Positions 44,287 through 53,424 are shown, counted from the stretch's first letter. The stretch: DNA of 64,000 nt from Tepidanaerobacter acetatoxydans_A (GCA_022840405.1 JALHJR010000005.1:1-64000); one strand, 5' to 3'. Numbers and translations: made by a program. The notes: a model not told the origin generated them from the letters alone.

Positions 44287-46290
44287 ATGGAAAACCTGGT
44301 GATATGGGCCCCTGTAATGGGGATTGTGGCTCTAGCTTTTGTCTTTATACTTGCCGCTAGGGTGACTAAAAACCCTGCAGGCAATGCTAAGATGCAGGAA
44401 ATTTCCGGTGCCATTCATGAAGGAGCTATGGCATTTCTTTTCCGGGAGTACAGAATCTTGTCAGTTTTTGTAACTGTTATGTTTGTAGTAATAGGCTTTT
44501 TTATCAACTGGCCTACAGCTATATGTTATATTACCGGCAGCATTGCATCGGTATTGGCCGGCTTCATAGGTATGAATATAGCTACAAAAGCAAATGTCAG
44601 GACTGCCAATGCTGCTCGCGAAAGCCAAAACAAGGCCCTCAGCATTGCCTTCTCAGGCGGTGCAGTTATGGGTATGTCGGTAGTTGGTCTGGGTCTTTTG
44701 GGCCTCGGAATTCTTTATTATTTATTTGGAGATCCGTCGAATGTCAAGAGCTTTGATGTCATAAATGGGTTTGCCTTAGGTGCAAGCTCTATTGCCCTAT
44801 TTGCTAGGGTGGGTGGAGGTATATATACTAAAGCCGCCGATGTCGGTGCCGACTTGGTGGGTAAAGTAGAGGCGGGCATACCGGAGGATGACCCTAGGAA
44901 TCCTGCCGTTATAGCTGATAATGTAGGTGACAATGTAGGTGATGTGGCCGGTATGGGAGCTGACCTATTCGAGTCATATGTAGGCTCCATTGTTTCGGGT
45001 ATGGCCATAGGAGCTGTGGCTGTGTCGACTGCTACAGGAGAAGCCTTCGGCATAAAGGGAATTATACTTCCTCTAATGCTTGCGGCAGCAGGTATTTTAA
45101 GCTCAATTATCGGTATATTTTCTGTTAATACTTCAAGTGGGACTGATCCACAAAAAGCTCTTACAAATGGGACTTTAATCAGTGCAGTTTTGTCAATAAT
45201 TGCAACCTACTTTTTAAGCCAATCCATATTGGGTGAGATAAATGCGTTTTTTGCCACTACCTCAGGTATAGTTGCCGGAAGTATTATCGGGATGGTGACC
45301 GAATATTATACATCAGCAGATAAACCTCCGGTAAAAGGAATTGCAGAGTCTTCTCAAACGGGAGCGGCCACTAATATAATATCGGGACTTGCGGTGGGAA
45401 TGAAAAGCACGGCATTGCCTATATTGTTTATTTCGGCAGCCATTCTTATTTCATATAGATTTTCGGGATTGTATGGAATAGCACTGGCAGCTATAGGCAT
45501 GCTTTCTACTACAGGTATGACTGTTGCAGTTGATGCCTACGGGCCAATTGCAGATAATGCCGGCGGAATTGCAGAAATGGCTGAGCTTCCTCATGAAGTT
45601 CGTGAAATTACCGATAAACTTGATTCAGTAGGCAATACCACTGCTGCCATAGGAAAAGGATTTGCTATAGGTTCTGCAGCACTGACGGCGTTGGCATTGT
45701 TCTCTGCTTACACTACAGCAGCAGGTTTAAAGGAAGGTATTAATCTTTTGGAGGCCGATGTCATTGTAGGACTTTTAATAGGCGGCATGCTGCCATTTCT
45801 ATTTTCCGCAATGACCATGGAAGCGGTGGGGAAAGCTGCCTTTGAAATGATAGAAGAAGTCAGGCGTCAGTTTAAAGAGATTCCCGGCATTATGGAAGAA
45901 AAGGCAAAACCTGATTATGCTAAGTGCGTGGATATCAGTACAGCAGCGGCACTAAAAGAAATGATAGTACCGGGAATGATGGCGGTTGTCGCACCACTTG
46001 CTGTAGGATTTCTGTTTGGAGCTGAGGCACTCGGAGGCCTCTTAGCAGGGTCCCTGGTGACAGGAGTAATGCTGGCTATTCAAATGTCCAACTCAGGCGG
46101 AGCTTGGGATAATGCCAAAAAGTATATTGAATCAGGGCATTTTGGCGGGAAGGGAACCCCCACGCATGCTGCTGCGGTTGTCGGAGACACTGTGGGCGAT
46201 CCTTTCAAAGATACATCAGGACCTTCTTTAAATATTTTAATAAAGTTAATGACCATTGTAGCCCTGGTGTTTGCACCGTTGTTTATATAA
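44287..46290 (+). CDS. hppA: Membrane pyrophosphatase, K+-dependent ion pump
   Basis: The 667-residue, about 16-helix protein hydrolyses pyrophosphate and pumps H+ or Na+ across the membrane. Substrate motifs are DVGADLVGKVEAGIPEDDPRNPAVIADNVGDNVGDVAGMG-like segments near residue 200, and TVGDPFKDTSGPSLN near the C-terminus. The determinant segment reads VGNTTAAIGKGFAIG, with Ala and Gly where K+-independent enzymes carry Lys and Thr; this marks the K+-dependent class. Whether it moves Na+ or H+ cannot be settled here. It is co-transcribed with secG. Recycling pyrophosphate energy fits an energy-limited anaerobe. Confidence 0.95.
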   Translation: MENLVIWAPVMGIVALAFVFILAARVTKNPAGNAKMQEISGAIHEGAMAFLFREYRILSVFVTVMFVVIGFFINWPTAICYITGSIASVLAGFIGMNIATKANVRTANAARESQNKALSIAFSGGAVMGMSVVGLGLLGLGILYYLFGDPSNVKSFDVINGFALGASSIALFARVGGGIYTKAADVGADLVGKVEAGIPEDDPRNPAVIADNVGDNVGDVAGMGADLFESYVGSIVSGMAIGAVAVSTATGEAFGIKGIILPLMLAAAGILSSIIGIFSVNTSSGTDPQKALTNGTLISAVLSIIATYFLSQSILGEINAFFATTSGIVAGSIIGMVTEYYTSADKPPVKGIAESSQTGAATNIISGLAVGMKSTALPILFISAAILISYRFSGLYGIALAAIGMLSTTGMTVAVDAYGPIADNAGGIAEMAELPHEVREITDKLDSVGNTTAAIGKGFAIGSAALTALALFSAYTTAAGLKEGINLLEADVIVGLLIGGMLPFLFSAMTMEAVGKAAFEMIEEVRRQFKEIPGIMEEKAKPDYAKCVDISTAAALKEMIVPGMMAVVAPLAVGFLFGAEALGGLLAGSLVTGVMLAIQMSNSGGAWDNAKKYIESGHFGGKGTPTHAAAVVGDTVGDPFKDTSGPSLNILIKLMTIVALVFAPLFI

Positions 46291-46364
46291 ATATTCGACA
46301 AATGGTTTCTGCTTTTAAAAAATAGTGGTTTACAAAAAATTCGGAAACTCGAAATAATTATGGG

Positions 46365-46393
46365 TTGACAGACATAGTAACTTGATGTAAACT
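46365..46393 (+). promoter_or_regulatory. Promoter of the lysine-riboswitch operon
   Basis: A perfect TTGACA (46365-46370), a 17-base spacer and TAAACT (46388-46393) lie just ahead of the L-box leader. Confidence 0.65.
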
Positions 46394-46433
46394 GAAAATA
46401 TAATTTAATAAAGGCAAAGCCTCACTTTTCACA

Positions 46434-46618
46434 AGTGGGGTAGAGGCGCAGCGCTTAACGATTCTTAATGAAGCTTGAGAGCAAAGCAATGACATTAAGG
46501 AGAAGGAAGTGTTGCCGAAGCAGATAATATTCTCTCATGTTATTTGCTGGGCCTGCAGTTAAGAGCTGTAGGACTGTCTCAATAAACAGCCCAGTTTATT
46601 GAGTTGAGCTATCTCAAT
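46434..46618 (+). ncRNA. Lysine riboswitch (L-box)
   Basis: Conserved L-box blocks occur in order: GGGGTAGAGGCGC (46437-46449), GAGAGCAAAG, GTGTTGCCGAAGCAGATAA (46510-46528), TTATTTGCTGGGCC, AGCTGTAGGACTGTC and the closing CTATCTC. These match the Bacillus lysC leader closely, including the P1 pairing of GGGGTAG with CTATCTC. A terminator follows at 46655. Lysine binding should cause premature termination and shut off the ABC transporter genes that follow. Confidence 0.93.
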
Positions 46619-46654
46619 TGGGAAAGGGGAGGAATTTGGGAAAACGCGTATATT

Positions 46655-46682
46655 AAGACCCGAGTTCATCTCGGGTCTTTTT
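46655..46682 (+). terminator. Riboswitch-controlled terminator
   Basis: AAGACCCGAG (46655-46664) pairs with CTCGGGTCTT (46670-46679) followed by a T-run. It is the expression platform of the lysine riboswitch. Confidence 0.92.
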
Positions 46683-46688
46683 GTACTT

Positions 46689-46714
46689 GTCATCCTGAAT
46701 GAAATGAAGGATCT
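46689..46714. repeat. Half copy of the dispersed GTCATCCTGA repeat
   Basis: This 26-base segment begins GTCATCCTGAATGAA and ends GAAGGATCT. It matches the left half of the palindrome inside the element at 36730-36756. It lies between the lysine-riboswitch terminator and the binding-protein gene. Confidence 0.65.
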
Positions 46715-46754
46715 TTTTTCCTTAATTTAAATTTTTAAAAGGAGTGTATTGTTT

Positions 46755-47609
46755 ATGAATAAGAAAGTACTATCAATAATGTCAATATTTTTATTAGTCA
46801 TTATGTTGTCGGCAGGATGCGGATCAAGTAATAATTCTGGAAGTGTAAATTCACCGGAGGTGGGGGATACAACAGAAGGTAAAACATTTAAAGTAGGGCT
46901 TGAATGTGATTATCCGCCGTTTAACTGGACTCAACTTGATGATTCCAATGGTGCGGTGCCAATAGATGGCTGTGCTGAATATGCAGCTGGGTATGATGTG
47001 GAAATTGCAAAAAGAATCGCTGATGGCTTGGGAAGAGAACTGGTTATTGTTAAAACTGAGTGGTCTGGTCTTTTGCCCGCATTAACTTCCGGTAAAATTG
47101 ATGCAATTATCGCAGGCATGTCACCTACGGCGGAGCGAAAAGAAAGCATAGATTTCTCGACAAATTACTACAAATCAGATTTAGTCATGGTTGTTAAAAA
47201 AGGAGGAAAGTATGAAAGAGCTACCTCTATCCAAGATTTTAAAGGTGCAAAAGTAACTGCTCAAATAGGCACCTTCCACTATACAGTGATTGACCAAATC
47301 GAAGGCGTGATAAAGGAACCGGCCATGGATGATTTCTCTGCAATGAGGGTTGCCCTTGAATCAGGAATGATCGACGGGTATATTTCGGAGAAGCCGGAAG
47401 CTGTCAGTGCGGAGGCTGCCAATGAAAACTTTACATTTGTTGAATTTGACGATGGTTTTGTAACATCTGATGATGATACTGCCATTGCTGTGGGTCTTGT
47501 AAAGGGAAGTGAATTAATTGAGGAGATAAATAGAATATTGGCAGGCATTTCGGATGCGGAAAAAGAAGAACTCATGAATGAGGCTATCAAAAATCAGCCG
47601 AAAGAATAA
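46755..47609 (+). CDS. Amino-acid ABC transporter binding lipoprotein, probably lysine
   Basis: The 284-residue extracellular solute-binding protein (family 3) has a lipoprotein signal ending MLSAGC (Cys near residue 22). The mature domain has KVGLECDYPPFNWTQ, the carboxylate/amino-binding segment AGYDVEIAKRIADGLGRELVIV, AIIAGMSPTAERKESIDFS and the hinge region KVTAQIGTFHYT. Family 3 proteins bind polar amino acids. The lysine riboswitch upstream predicts lysine as ligand. I use ATG 46755, about nine bases after AAAGGAGTG. Permease and ATPase genes follow in the same orientation. Confidence 0.9.
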   Translation: MNKKVLSIMSIFLLVIMLSAGCGSSNNSGSVNSPEVGDTTEGKTFKVGLECDYPPFNWTQLDDSNGAVPIDGCAEYAAGYDVEIAKRIADGLGRELVIVKTEWSGLLPALTSGKIDAIIAGMSPTAERKESIDFSTNYYKSDLVMVVKKGGKYERATSIQDFKGAKVTAQIGTFHYTVIDQIEGVIKEPAMDDFSAMRVALESGMIDGYISEKPEAVSAEAANENFTFVEFDDGFVTSDDDTAIAVGLVKGSELIEEINRILAGISDAEKEELMNEAIKNQPKE

Positions 47610-47683
47610 TGTTTATATGTAAAAAGTCTTAGTTTAAGAAAACGAGAATCTAGACAGAGCGGTGTCAAAAGGAGGAAACTTAT

Positions 47684-48412
47684 ATGAGCTTTGAGCAGAT
47701 AATCAGAATTGCCTTAAAATATTGGCCTATGTTTCTGCGTGGAGCCGGTATGACACTTTTGATTTCCATAACGGGCACTATTATAGGATTTTTTATTGGT
47801 CTATTAGTTGGTGTTATACGCAGTCTGCCTATACCTGAATCAGGAGTAAAAAAACTAATTTTGAAATGCATCAATGCCTTCTTAAATGCTTATGTGGAAG
47901 TATTTCGCGGGACACCGATGATTGTTCAAGCCACGGTAATCTATTACGGTTCTGCTCAGGCATTAGGTCTTGACATGGATAAATTGACAGCAGCTTTTTT
48001 GATTGTATCTATTAATACAGGTGCTTATATGGCTGAAATTGTTCGAGGTGGCATTGTTTCCATAGATAAAGGACAATTTGAGGCAGCTCATGCTGTAGGT
48101 ATGAATCATATGCAAACTATGGTTAATGTGATATTACCGCAAGTAATTCGCAATATCTTGCCGGCAACAGGCAATGAGTTTGTAATAAATATTAAAGATA
48201 CCTCAGTGCTTAACGTAATTTCTGTAACAGAATTATTCTTCCAAACAAAATCAATTGTTGGCAATAACTACAAGTATTTCGAAACTTTTTTTATTGCTTC
48301 TGTTATATATTTTGTTATGACTTTTACAGTGACAAGAATATTACGTTATTTGGAAAGGAAAATAGACGGTCCGGAAAACTTTACAGTGATTGGCAATCCA
48401 ATGCAAATATAA
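47684..48412 (+). CDS. Amino-acid ABC transporter permease, probably lysine
   Basis: This 242-residue HisM/GlnP-type permease has about five transmembrane helices. The family signature EAAHAVGMNHMQTMVNVILPQVIRNILPA occurs around residues 140-168, and VEVFRGTPMIVQ near residue 78. AAGGAGG precedes the ATG. A single permease gene implies a homodimer. It is the membrane part of the lysine-riboswitch-controlled importer. Confidence 0.92.
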   Translation: MSFEQIIRIALKYWPMFLRGAGMTLLISITGTIIGFFIGLLVGVIRSLPIPESGVKKLILKCINAFLNAYVEVFRGTPMIVQATVIYYGSAQALGLDMDKLTAAFLIVSINTGAYMAEIVRGGIVSIDKGQFEAAHAVGMNHMQTMVNVILPQVIRNILPATGNEFVINIKDTSVLNVISVTELFFQTKSIVGNNYKYFETFFIASVIYFVMTFTVTRILRYLERKIDGPENFTVIGNPMQI

Positions 48413-48467
48413 CACCGAACCTTTAAATTGTCGGACTCGCCATTGCCGATGGTAGAGGAGGGGAATT

Positions 48468-49208
48468 ATGGAGAAGATAATCGAGGTACTACATTTAAGT
48501 AAAACTTTTGGAACTCATGAGGTATTAAAGGACATTAATTTTTCAGTAAATAAAGGAGAAGTTGTCTGCGTAATCGGTTCGTCCGGCTCAGGCAAGTCAA
48601 CTCTCCTTCGCTGTATTAACCTTTTGGAAAAACCAAGTGGCGGCAAGATAATTTATAAAGGCAAGAATATGTTAGAAGGTAAGCATAATATATACGCATA
48701 TCGCACTAAGTTAGGCATGGTATTTCAACAATTTAATTTATTTAATAACCACAATGTTTTAAATAACTGTACGGTAGGGCAGATGAAAGTATTAAAACGC
48801 TCAAAGGAAGAAGCGGAGAAAGTTGCTATGAAATACTTGCAAGTTGTTGGAATGGAACAATACATCAATGCAAAACCGAAACAATTATCCGGCGGGCAAA
48901 AACAAAGGGTTGCAATTGCCAGAGCTCTCTCGATGGAACCGGATGTTATGCTGTTTGACGAACCTACATCATCCCTTGACCCCGAACTGGTGGAAGAAGT
49001 TCTTAAGGTCATGAAAAAACTTGCCCAAACCGGTTTAACCATGCTGATTGTGACTCACGAAATGGAATTTGCAAAGGAAGTAGCTGATCGCGTAGTATTT
49101 ATGGATAAGGGCGTTATTGAAGAAGAAGGTAGCCCTGAGCAAATCTTTAATAACCCGATAAAAGAACGAACCAGAGAGTTCTTAAGACGAACCTTAAAAC
49201 AGATGTAA
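48468..49208 (+). CDS. Amino-acid ABC transporter ATPase, probably lysine
   Basis: The 246-residue GlnQ/HisP-type ATPase has Walker A (IGSSGSGKSTLLRCINLLE), the Q-loop (GMVFQQFNLF), the signature (LSGGQKQRVAIARAL), Walker B (VMLFDEPTSSLDPEL) and the switch His (LIVTHEM). GAGGAGG precedes the ATG. It is the last gene of the lysine-riboswitch operon and is followed by a terminator-like stem. Confidence 0.93.
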   Translation: MEKIIEVLHLSKTFGTHEVLKDINFSVNKGEVVCVIGSSGSGKSTLLRCINLLEKPSGGKIIYKGKNMLEGKHNIYAYRTKLGMVFQQFNLFNNHNVLNNCTVGQMKVLKRSKEEAEKVAMKYLQVVGMEQYINAKPKQLSGGQKQRVAIARALSMEPDVMLFDEPTSSLDPELVEEVLKVMKKLAQTGLTMLIVTHEMEFAKEVADRVVFMDKGVIEEEGSPEQIFNNPIKERTREFLRRTLKQM

Positions 49209-49274
49209 CAATTTGATGAAGCACGATGGGATATTTATATCCTTCGTATAATAACAGAAAAGTTTTAAAAAGAC

Positions 49275-49311
49275 GGTTTCCAAAATTAAGCTATTTAAGC
49301 CATTGGAAACC
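49275..49311 (+). terminator. Terminator-like stem after the amino-acid ABC operon
   Basis: GGTTTCCAA (49275-49283) pairs with TTGGAAACC (49303-49311); outer AAAGA and TCTTTT extend it and supply a short T tract. Confidence 0.65.
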
Positions 49312-49319
49312 ATCTTTTA

Positions 49320-49858
49320 ATTTAAAAATCACCGCATCCCGCTCTATTTGCCTTTCTATTTGAAATAGCCTAACTCAACTTTCCCGCCTATAAAATAGGC
49401 TTAAACCTTAAAAATTTATATAGAAACGCACTTTAAAACAACAAAAAACCTCCATTAATGGTATAATTGAAGTGACTAGAACGCAATAAATAATACCAGC
49501 CACAAATTTTGCAAAGGATTTAGAATGCTAACTATGGGATGATATGATAAAAATATATTCATAACTGTTTTCTTTAGCTTGCTAAGTTCACCTAAGGATA
49601 AAAATGTGTTTTGTGAAACCAAGATGGCGGATAAAAGGGTCTTTGCCTACAAGTACAGGCACAACTGGCTAGGCTGGAAGCTCATGATGTAATGTAGTAT
49701 TAACCATGTTTTGCAGTGCCAAGGATATTCCGGCTAAATTTGTAATCTTTAGCAGGTGGTTGATAATGCCCCAGACCGTAGTTTGAGCAATTGGTTTACT
49801 CTTCTATTACATATGAATTACTTTTTAAGACTATTATATTAATATGAGGAGGATTACA
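49320..49858 (+). other. Orphan intergenic region with RNA-like stems
   Basis: About 540 bases lack a credible gene. Small perfect stems are present at 49386-49400 (GCCTAT/ATAGGC). A larger fold lies at 49698-49765: outer TATTAACCA with TGGTTGATA (nine pairs, one G-U), enclosing GCTAAA/TTTAGC (49733-49738 with 49748-49753). A competing stem, GCC-GGA with TCC-GGC (49718-49734), shares bases with the inner one. Two 22-codon frames near 49620 look non-coding. It may be an untranslated RNA or a leader of the gene at 49859; no known family matched. Confidence 0.4.
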
Positions 49859-50494
49859 ATGAGGATAATTGATCTGTCACAACTTTATGAAGTGGGAATG
49901 CCTCTGTTTCCGGGGACAGCTCCTATTGTTATTGAGCAAATTGCCCAGATAGATGAGGGGGGTTTTAGGGTTACGGATTTTCATGCCGGTGTCCATGTCG
50001 GGACCCATTGCGATGCACCTGCTCACTGCATAAAAGGAGCAAAAACATTGGATGAGATTCCCTTAGATACTTTTGTAGGTTATGCGGTGATTGTAGATGC
50101 TCCGGTAGACGGAAAAAAGGCAATCGAGGTGGATGTATTAAAAGGCTGTGATATCAAACCCGGCGACATAGTGCTTATAAGAACCGGATATTCCAAATAC
50201 TGGGGCAACCCCAAATATATTGAGGATTCACCTTATCTTTCGGAGGAACTTGCACAGGCTTTAGTAAAACTGAATATAAAAGCACTGGGAATTGACTTTA
50301 TTTCACCTGATATTGTAGAAAGTACAACCGCACCCGTGCATAAAATCCTTATGGGAGATGGCATACCCATAATAGAAAATCTTAACCGGCTTGATGAAGT
50401 AGATGTGCAAAGAGTGTTCTTTTCTGCTGCACCGCTGCTTATAGATAAATCTGACGGCGGTTTTACACGTGCATATGCCATATTGGAGAAATAA
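49859..50494 (+). CDS. Cyclase-family metal hydrolase (kynurenine-formamidase-like)
   Basis: The 211-residue protein belongs to the cyclase family (PF04199). It has the metal-binding signature HVGTHCDAPAHC (two His and Asp), preceded by MPLFPGTAP and followed by IVLIRTGYSKYW and ALGIDFISPD. The family includes kynurenine formamidase, isatin hydrolase and polyketide cyclases, so the exact substrate is unknown. ATG 49859 follows GAGGAGG. It is about 190 bases upstream of an M20 amidohydrolase gene in the same orientation, which suggests but does not prove a joint role in hydrolysing acylated amino acids. Confidence 0.82.
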   Translation: MRIIDLSQLYEVGMPLFPGTAPIVIEQIAQIDEGGFRVTDFHAGVHVGTHCDAPAHCIKGAKTLDEIPLDTFVGYAVIVDAPVDGKKAIEVDVLKGCDIKPGDIVLIRTGYSKYWGNPKYIEDSPYLSEELAQALVKLNIKALGIDFISPDIVESTTAPVHKILMGDGIPIIENLNRLDEVDVQRVFFSAAPLLIDKSDGGFTRAYAILEK

Positions 50495-50684
50495 GCGGTC
50501 TCCACTCATCAGCTATTAGCAGGGCAATTGTGATTTAAGTGCAGAACTCTTATTATGTAAAGGTGAATATAACAACAAATGATTACATTTTAGAATAACA
50601 TGTCCTGCTTGATGCTAAGACATGCCAAATTTGCTAATATAATTTCCTGCACTGAAATCAATTATTACTAAAGGAGAGTTTGTA

Positions 50685-51860
50685 ATGGATTATTTAAAAA
50701 GAGCAATGGAAATCAAGGAAGAAATAATTGCAAATCGCAGGTATCTGCACCAAATTCCGGAACTCGGAATGGAGCTTCCCAAGACCAGTGGTTTTGTGGT
50801 TGAAAAGCTAAAAGAAATGGGTTATGAGCCTAAATTAATAAGCGGTTATGGAGTAACAGCCACTGTCGGCAAAAAAACAGACGGCAAAGTAATACTGCTT
50901 CGAGCTGATATGGACGCACTGCCCATGGAAGAAGAAAGCGGCCTGCCTTTTGCAGCCAAGGGGAAATGTGCTCATACATGTGGACATGACTTGCATACGG
51001 CTATGCTTCTTGCTGCTGCAAAGATGCTAAAGGAATCTGAAGAAGAACTTGAAGGCATTGTCAAGCTTGTTTTCCAGCCGGGCGAAGAAACGCTTGAAGG
51101 TGCGAAAGCCATAATAGCGGATGGAATCTTAGAGAATCCAAAAGTAGATGCAGCTATGGGAGCACATGTTATACCGCTTTTGCCCACAGGATTTATAGGT
51201 TACAACAAAGGTGTAGTAGCTGCATCTGCCGATTATTTTATAATCACACTCCATGGCTTGGGAAGCCACGGTGCATGCCCTCAACTTTCAATTGATCCAA
51301 TTAACATGGGAGTCCATCTGCACCTGGCACTTCAGGAACTGATAAGCCGTGAAGCCAATCCTGAAGAAATGGTTGTTTTAACGGTAGGCAAATTTCAGTC
51401 CGGAGCGGCAGGAAATGTAATTCCCGAAAAAGCTGTTTTGGAAGGAACTCTTAGAACATTTAACGAAGAAGTGAGAAGCTATATGCTAAAGAGAATACAA
51501 GAGGTAACGGATGGAGTGGTTTCTACTTTCCGCGGCAGTGCAGAGATTAAATATAAAGGGTCTGTGTGTTCGCTCAGTATAGATTCTCAGATGGCTGATA
51601 TAATAGGTGAAGCCTTAAAAGAGATGCTTGGCGAAAAGGGCGTAGCCCAAGTTAGTCAACGTATGAGCGGTTCGGAGGATTTTGCCGAAATTGCTGCTAA
51701 AGTTCCCTCCATGTTCTTTATAATAGGTACCGGCAGTGCTGAGGAAGGATATTGTTATGGCGGGCATCATCCCAAAGTGATTTTCAATGAGGATTGCCTG
51801 CCAATTGGAGCGGCAGCATATGCTCAGGGTGCGGCAAGATGGCTGGATAGGGCAAAGTAA
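50685..51860 (+). CDS. M20-family amidohydrolase (N-acyl amino acid hydrolase type)
   Basis: The 391-residue dimetal peptidase-fold enzyme resembles hippurate/IAA-amino-acid hydrolases and N-acetyl-diaminopimelate deacetylase. The metal-binding residues appear in RADMDALPMEE, HTCGHDLHTAM, VFQPGEETLEGA and HHPKVIFNEDCL, and the dimerisation domain starts near residue 185 (LHGLGSHGACPQLS). It removes an acyl group from an amino acid. Lysine-pathway genes elsewhere in the window make a DAP-type substrate conceivable, but there is no local evidence. AAAGGAGAG precedes the ATG. Confidence 0.88.
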   Translation: MDYLKRAMEIKEEIIANRRYLHQIPELGMELPKTSGFVVEKLKEMGYEPKLISGYGVTATVGKKTDGKVILLRADMDALPMEEESGLPFAAKGKCAHTCGHDLHTAMLLAAAKMLKESEEELEGIVKLVFQPGEETLEGAKAIIADGILENPKVDAAMGAHVIPLLPTGFIGYNKGVVAASADYFIITLHGLGSHGACPQLSIDPINMGVHLHLALQELISREANPEEMVVLTVGKFQSGAAGNVIPEKAVLEGTLRTFNEEVRSYMLKRIQEVTDGVVSTFRGSAEIKYKGSVCSLSIDSQMADIIGEALKEMLGEKGVAQVSQRMSGSEDFAEIAAKVPSMFFIIGTGSAEEGYCYGGHHPKVIFNEDCLPIGAAAYAQGAARWLDRAK

Positions 51861-51912
51861 CTATATTTCTTTGCTAATAAGATATATGTAACAAAATACA
51901 AGAGGTGTAGCA

Positions 51913-53154
51913 ATGATTTCAACTTCAGATAAAAGCACAAGAGCACTGCTTTTAAGCATGTTGAACGATATATCTGATGAAGATTCCTTTCAGGAACTAA
52001 GACTCTTAGCCCAAACCGCGGCAGTGGAGGTAGTTGGGGAGGCAGTACAAAAAAGAAATAAAATAGATCCTGCTTACTATGTAGGCAGAGGCAAAGCCGA
52101 AGAAGTGGCACAAGCGGTAAAAGCTCTTGAGGCAAATGCTGTTATCTGTGATGATGAGCTTTCGCCGGTTCAAATTAGAAATCTGGAAGATCTCACAGGT
52201 GTTCAGATAATCGACAGAACCATGCTTATACTTGATATATTTGCCCAAAGAGCTAAGACCTCTGAAGGCAAGATTCAAGTGGAACTTGCACAACTTCAGT
52301 ATATGATGCCGAGGCTTACGGGAAAAGGTATAGAGCTTTCCCAAGAAGGCGGTGGAATTGGTACTCGTGGACCGGGTGAAACCAAGCTGGAAACCGATAG
52401 GCGCCATATTCGCCGTAGAATTCATCATCTAAAAGAGGAGCTTAAAAATGTACAAAAAAGCCGAAAGATTATCATCCAGTCCCGCAGCTATCCTGTAATA
52501 AGCCTTGTAGGTTATACAAATGCTGGTAAATCTACCTTGATGAATGCCTTAACAGATGCCGATGTAAAAACAGGGAACAGGCTTTTTGAAACACTTGATA
52601 CCACCACTCGCGGCCTTGTTCTCCCTGACGGGCGAAAAGCACTCTTATCAGATACAGTAGGATTTATACGCAAGCTTCCTCACCACCTGGTGGAAGCCTT
52701 TCGAGCCACATTGGAAGAAGTAAAAGAAGCAGATCTTTTAATTCATGTGGCTGACGGTTCAAGCCCTACAATAGACGAAGACATTTTTGTAGTAAATTCA
52801 GTCTTAAAAGAACTAGGTGCAGAACAAACACCTACAATAATTGCCATAAATAAAATAGACATAAGCGGGGATGCAAGTGTTTTTATCGAAGGATATAATA
52901 AAGATAATACCATAGGAATTTCTGCACTGACAGGCAAAAACCTAGATAAGCTTTTAGAGGCGATATGCAGTATACTTCCCTCCAATAGCCGCAAGGCTGA
53001 GCTTTTTATACCCTATGATAGCGGTTCGGCTGTTGATGAAATCCATAAAAACGGTCTTATTAATGAAATTGAATATAAGGACGATGGAGTAAAGATAAAA
53101 GGTGAAATTGACATTGCCATATTAAAAAAATACGAAAAGTATCTTATTAACTAA
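51913..53154 (+). CDS. hflX: GTPase HflX
   Basis: The 413-residue ribosome-associated GTPase has the HflX N-terminal domain (DPAYYVGRGKAEEV) and the linker signature GGGIGTRGPGETKLETDRRHIRRRI. The G domain has G1 GYTNAGKST, G3 DTVGFIRKLPHHLVEAFRATLEE and G4 INKID. HflX splits stalled or hibernating ribosomes, especially under stress. AAGAGGTG precedes ATG 51913. It begins about 50 bases after the amidohydrolase gene and may share its transcript. Confidence 0.95.
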   Translation: MISTSDKSTRALLLSMLNDISDEDSFQELRLLAQTAAVEVVGEAVQKRNKIDPAYYVGRGKAEEVAQAVKALEANAVICDDELSPVQIRNLEDLTGVQIIDRTMLILDIFAQRAKTSEGKIQVELAQLQYMMPRLTGKGIELSQEGGGIGTRGPGETKLETDRRHIRRRIHHLKEELKNVQKSRKIIIQSRSYPVISLVGYTNAGKSTLMNALTDADVKTGNRLFETLDTTTRGLVLPDGRKALLSDTVGFIRKLPHHLVEAFRATLEEVKEADLLIHVADGSSPTIDEDIFVVNSVLKELGAEQTPTIIAINKIDISGDASVFIEGYNKDNTIGISALTGKNLDKLLEAICSILPSNSRKAELFIPYDSGSAVDEIHKNGLINEIEYKDDGVKIKGEIDIAILKKYEKYLIN

Positions 53155-53267
53155 AGAAATACAGAATTTCTAAGATAAGTTTCCTCCATAATGTGGCAAG
53201 AGCATTGACACAATATATAGTATGCATTACAATATAACTATCCATATGTTGATAATTTAATATTTAA

Positions 53268-53424
53268 GCACAGGTGCCGATACAATATCTCGGTTAAAAG
53301 GGAAGCAGGTAAAAATCCTGCACGGTCCCGCCGCTGTGTTGGTGAGGTGCTGTAAATTTGCCACTGAATTTTTCGGGAAGGCCTTACAGTATCCATGAAC
53401 CTAAGTCAGAAGACCTGCCTGTGC
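53268..53424 (+). ncRNA. Cobalamin riboswitch
   Basis: The closing helix GCACAGG (53268-53274) pairs with CCTGTGC (53418-53424). Inside are the conserved blocks TTAAAAGGGAAGCAGGT, AATCCTGCACGGTCCCGCC, GCTGTG, GCCACTG, GGGAAGGCC and the B12 box AAGTCAGAAGACCTGCC. All landmarks of the adenosylcobalamin-class element are present in order. A terminator follows at 53491, so vitamin B12 should repress nrdD-nrdG. Confidence 0.96.

Noticed and set aside
49611..49690. Two 22-codon frames (starting at the ATGs near 49604 and 49624)
   Set aside because: Both are very short, overlap in different frames and have weak or no ribosome-binding sites.
49700..49740. S-box-like string GTGCCAAGGATATTCCGGC
   Set aside because: The remaining SAM-I motifs (GAGGGACTGGCC, GCAACC) are missing.
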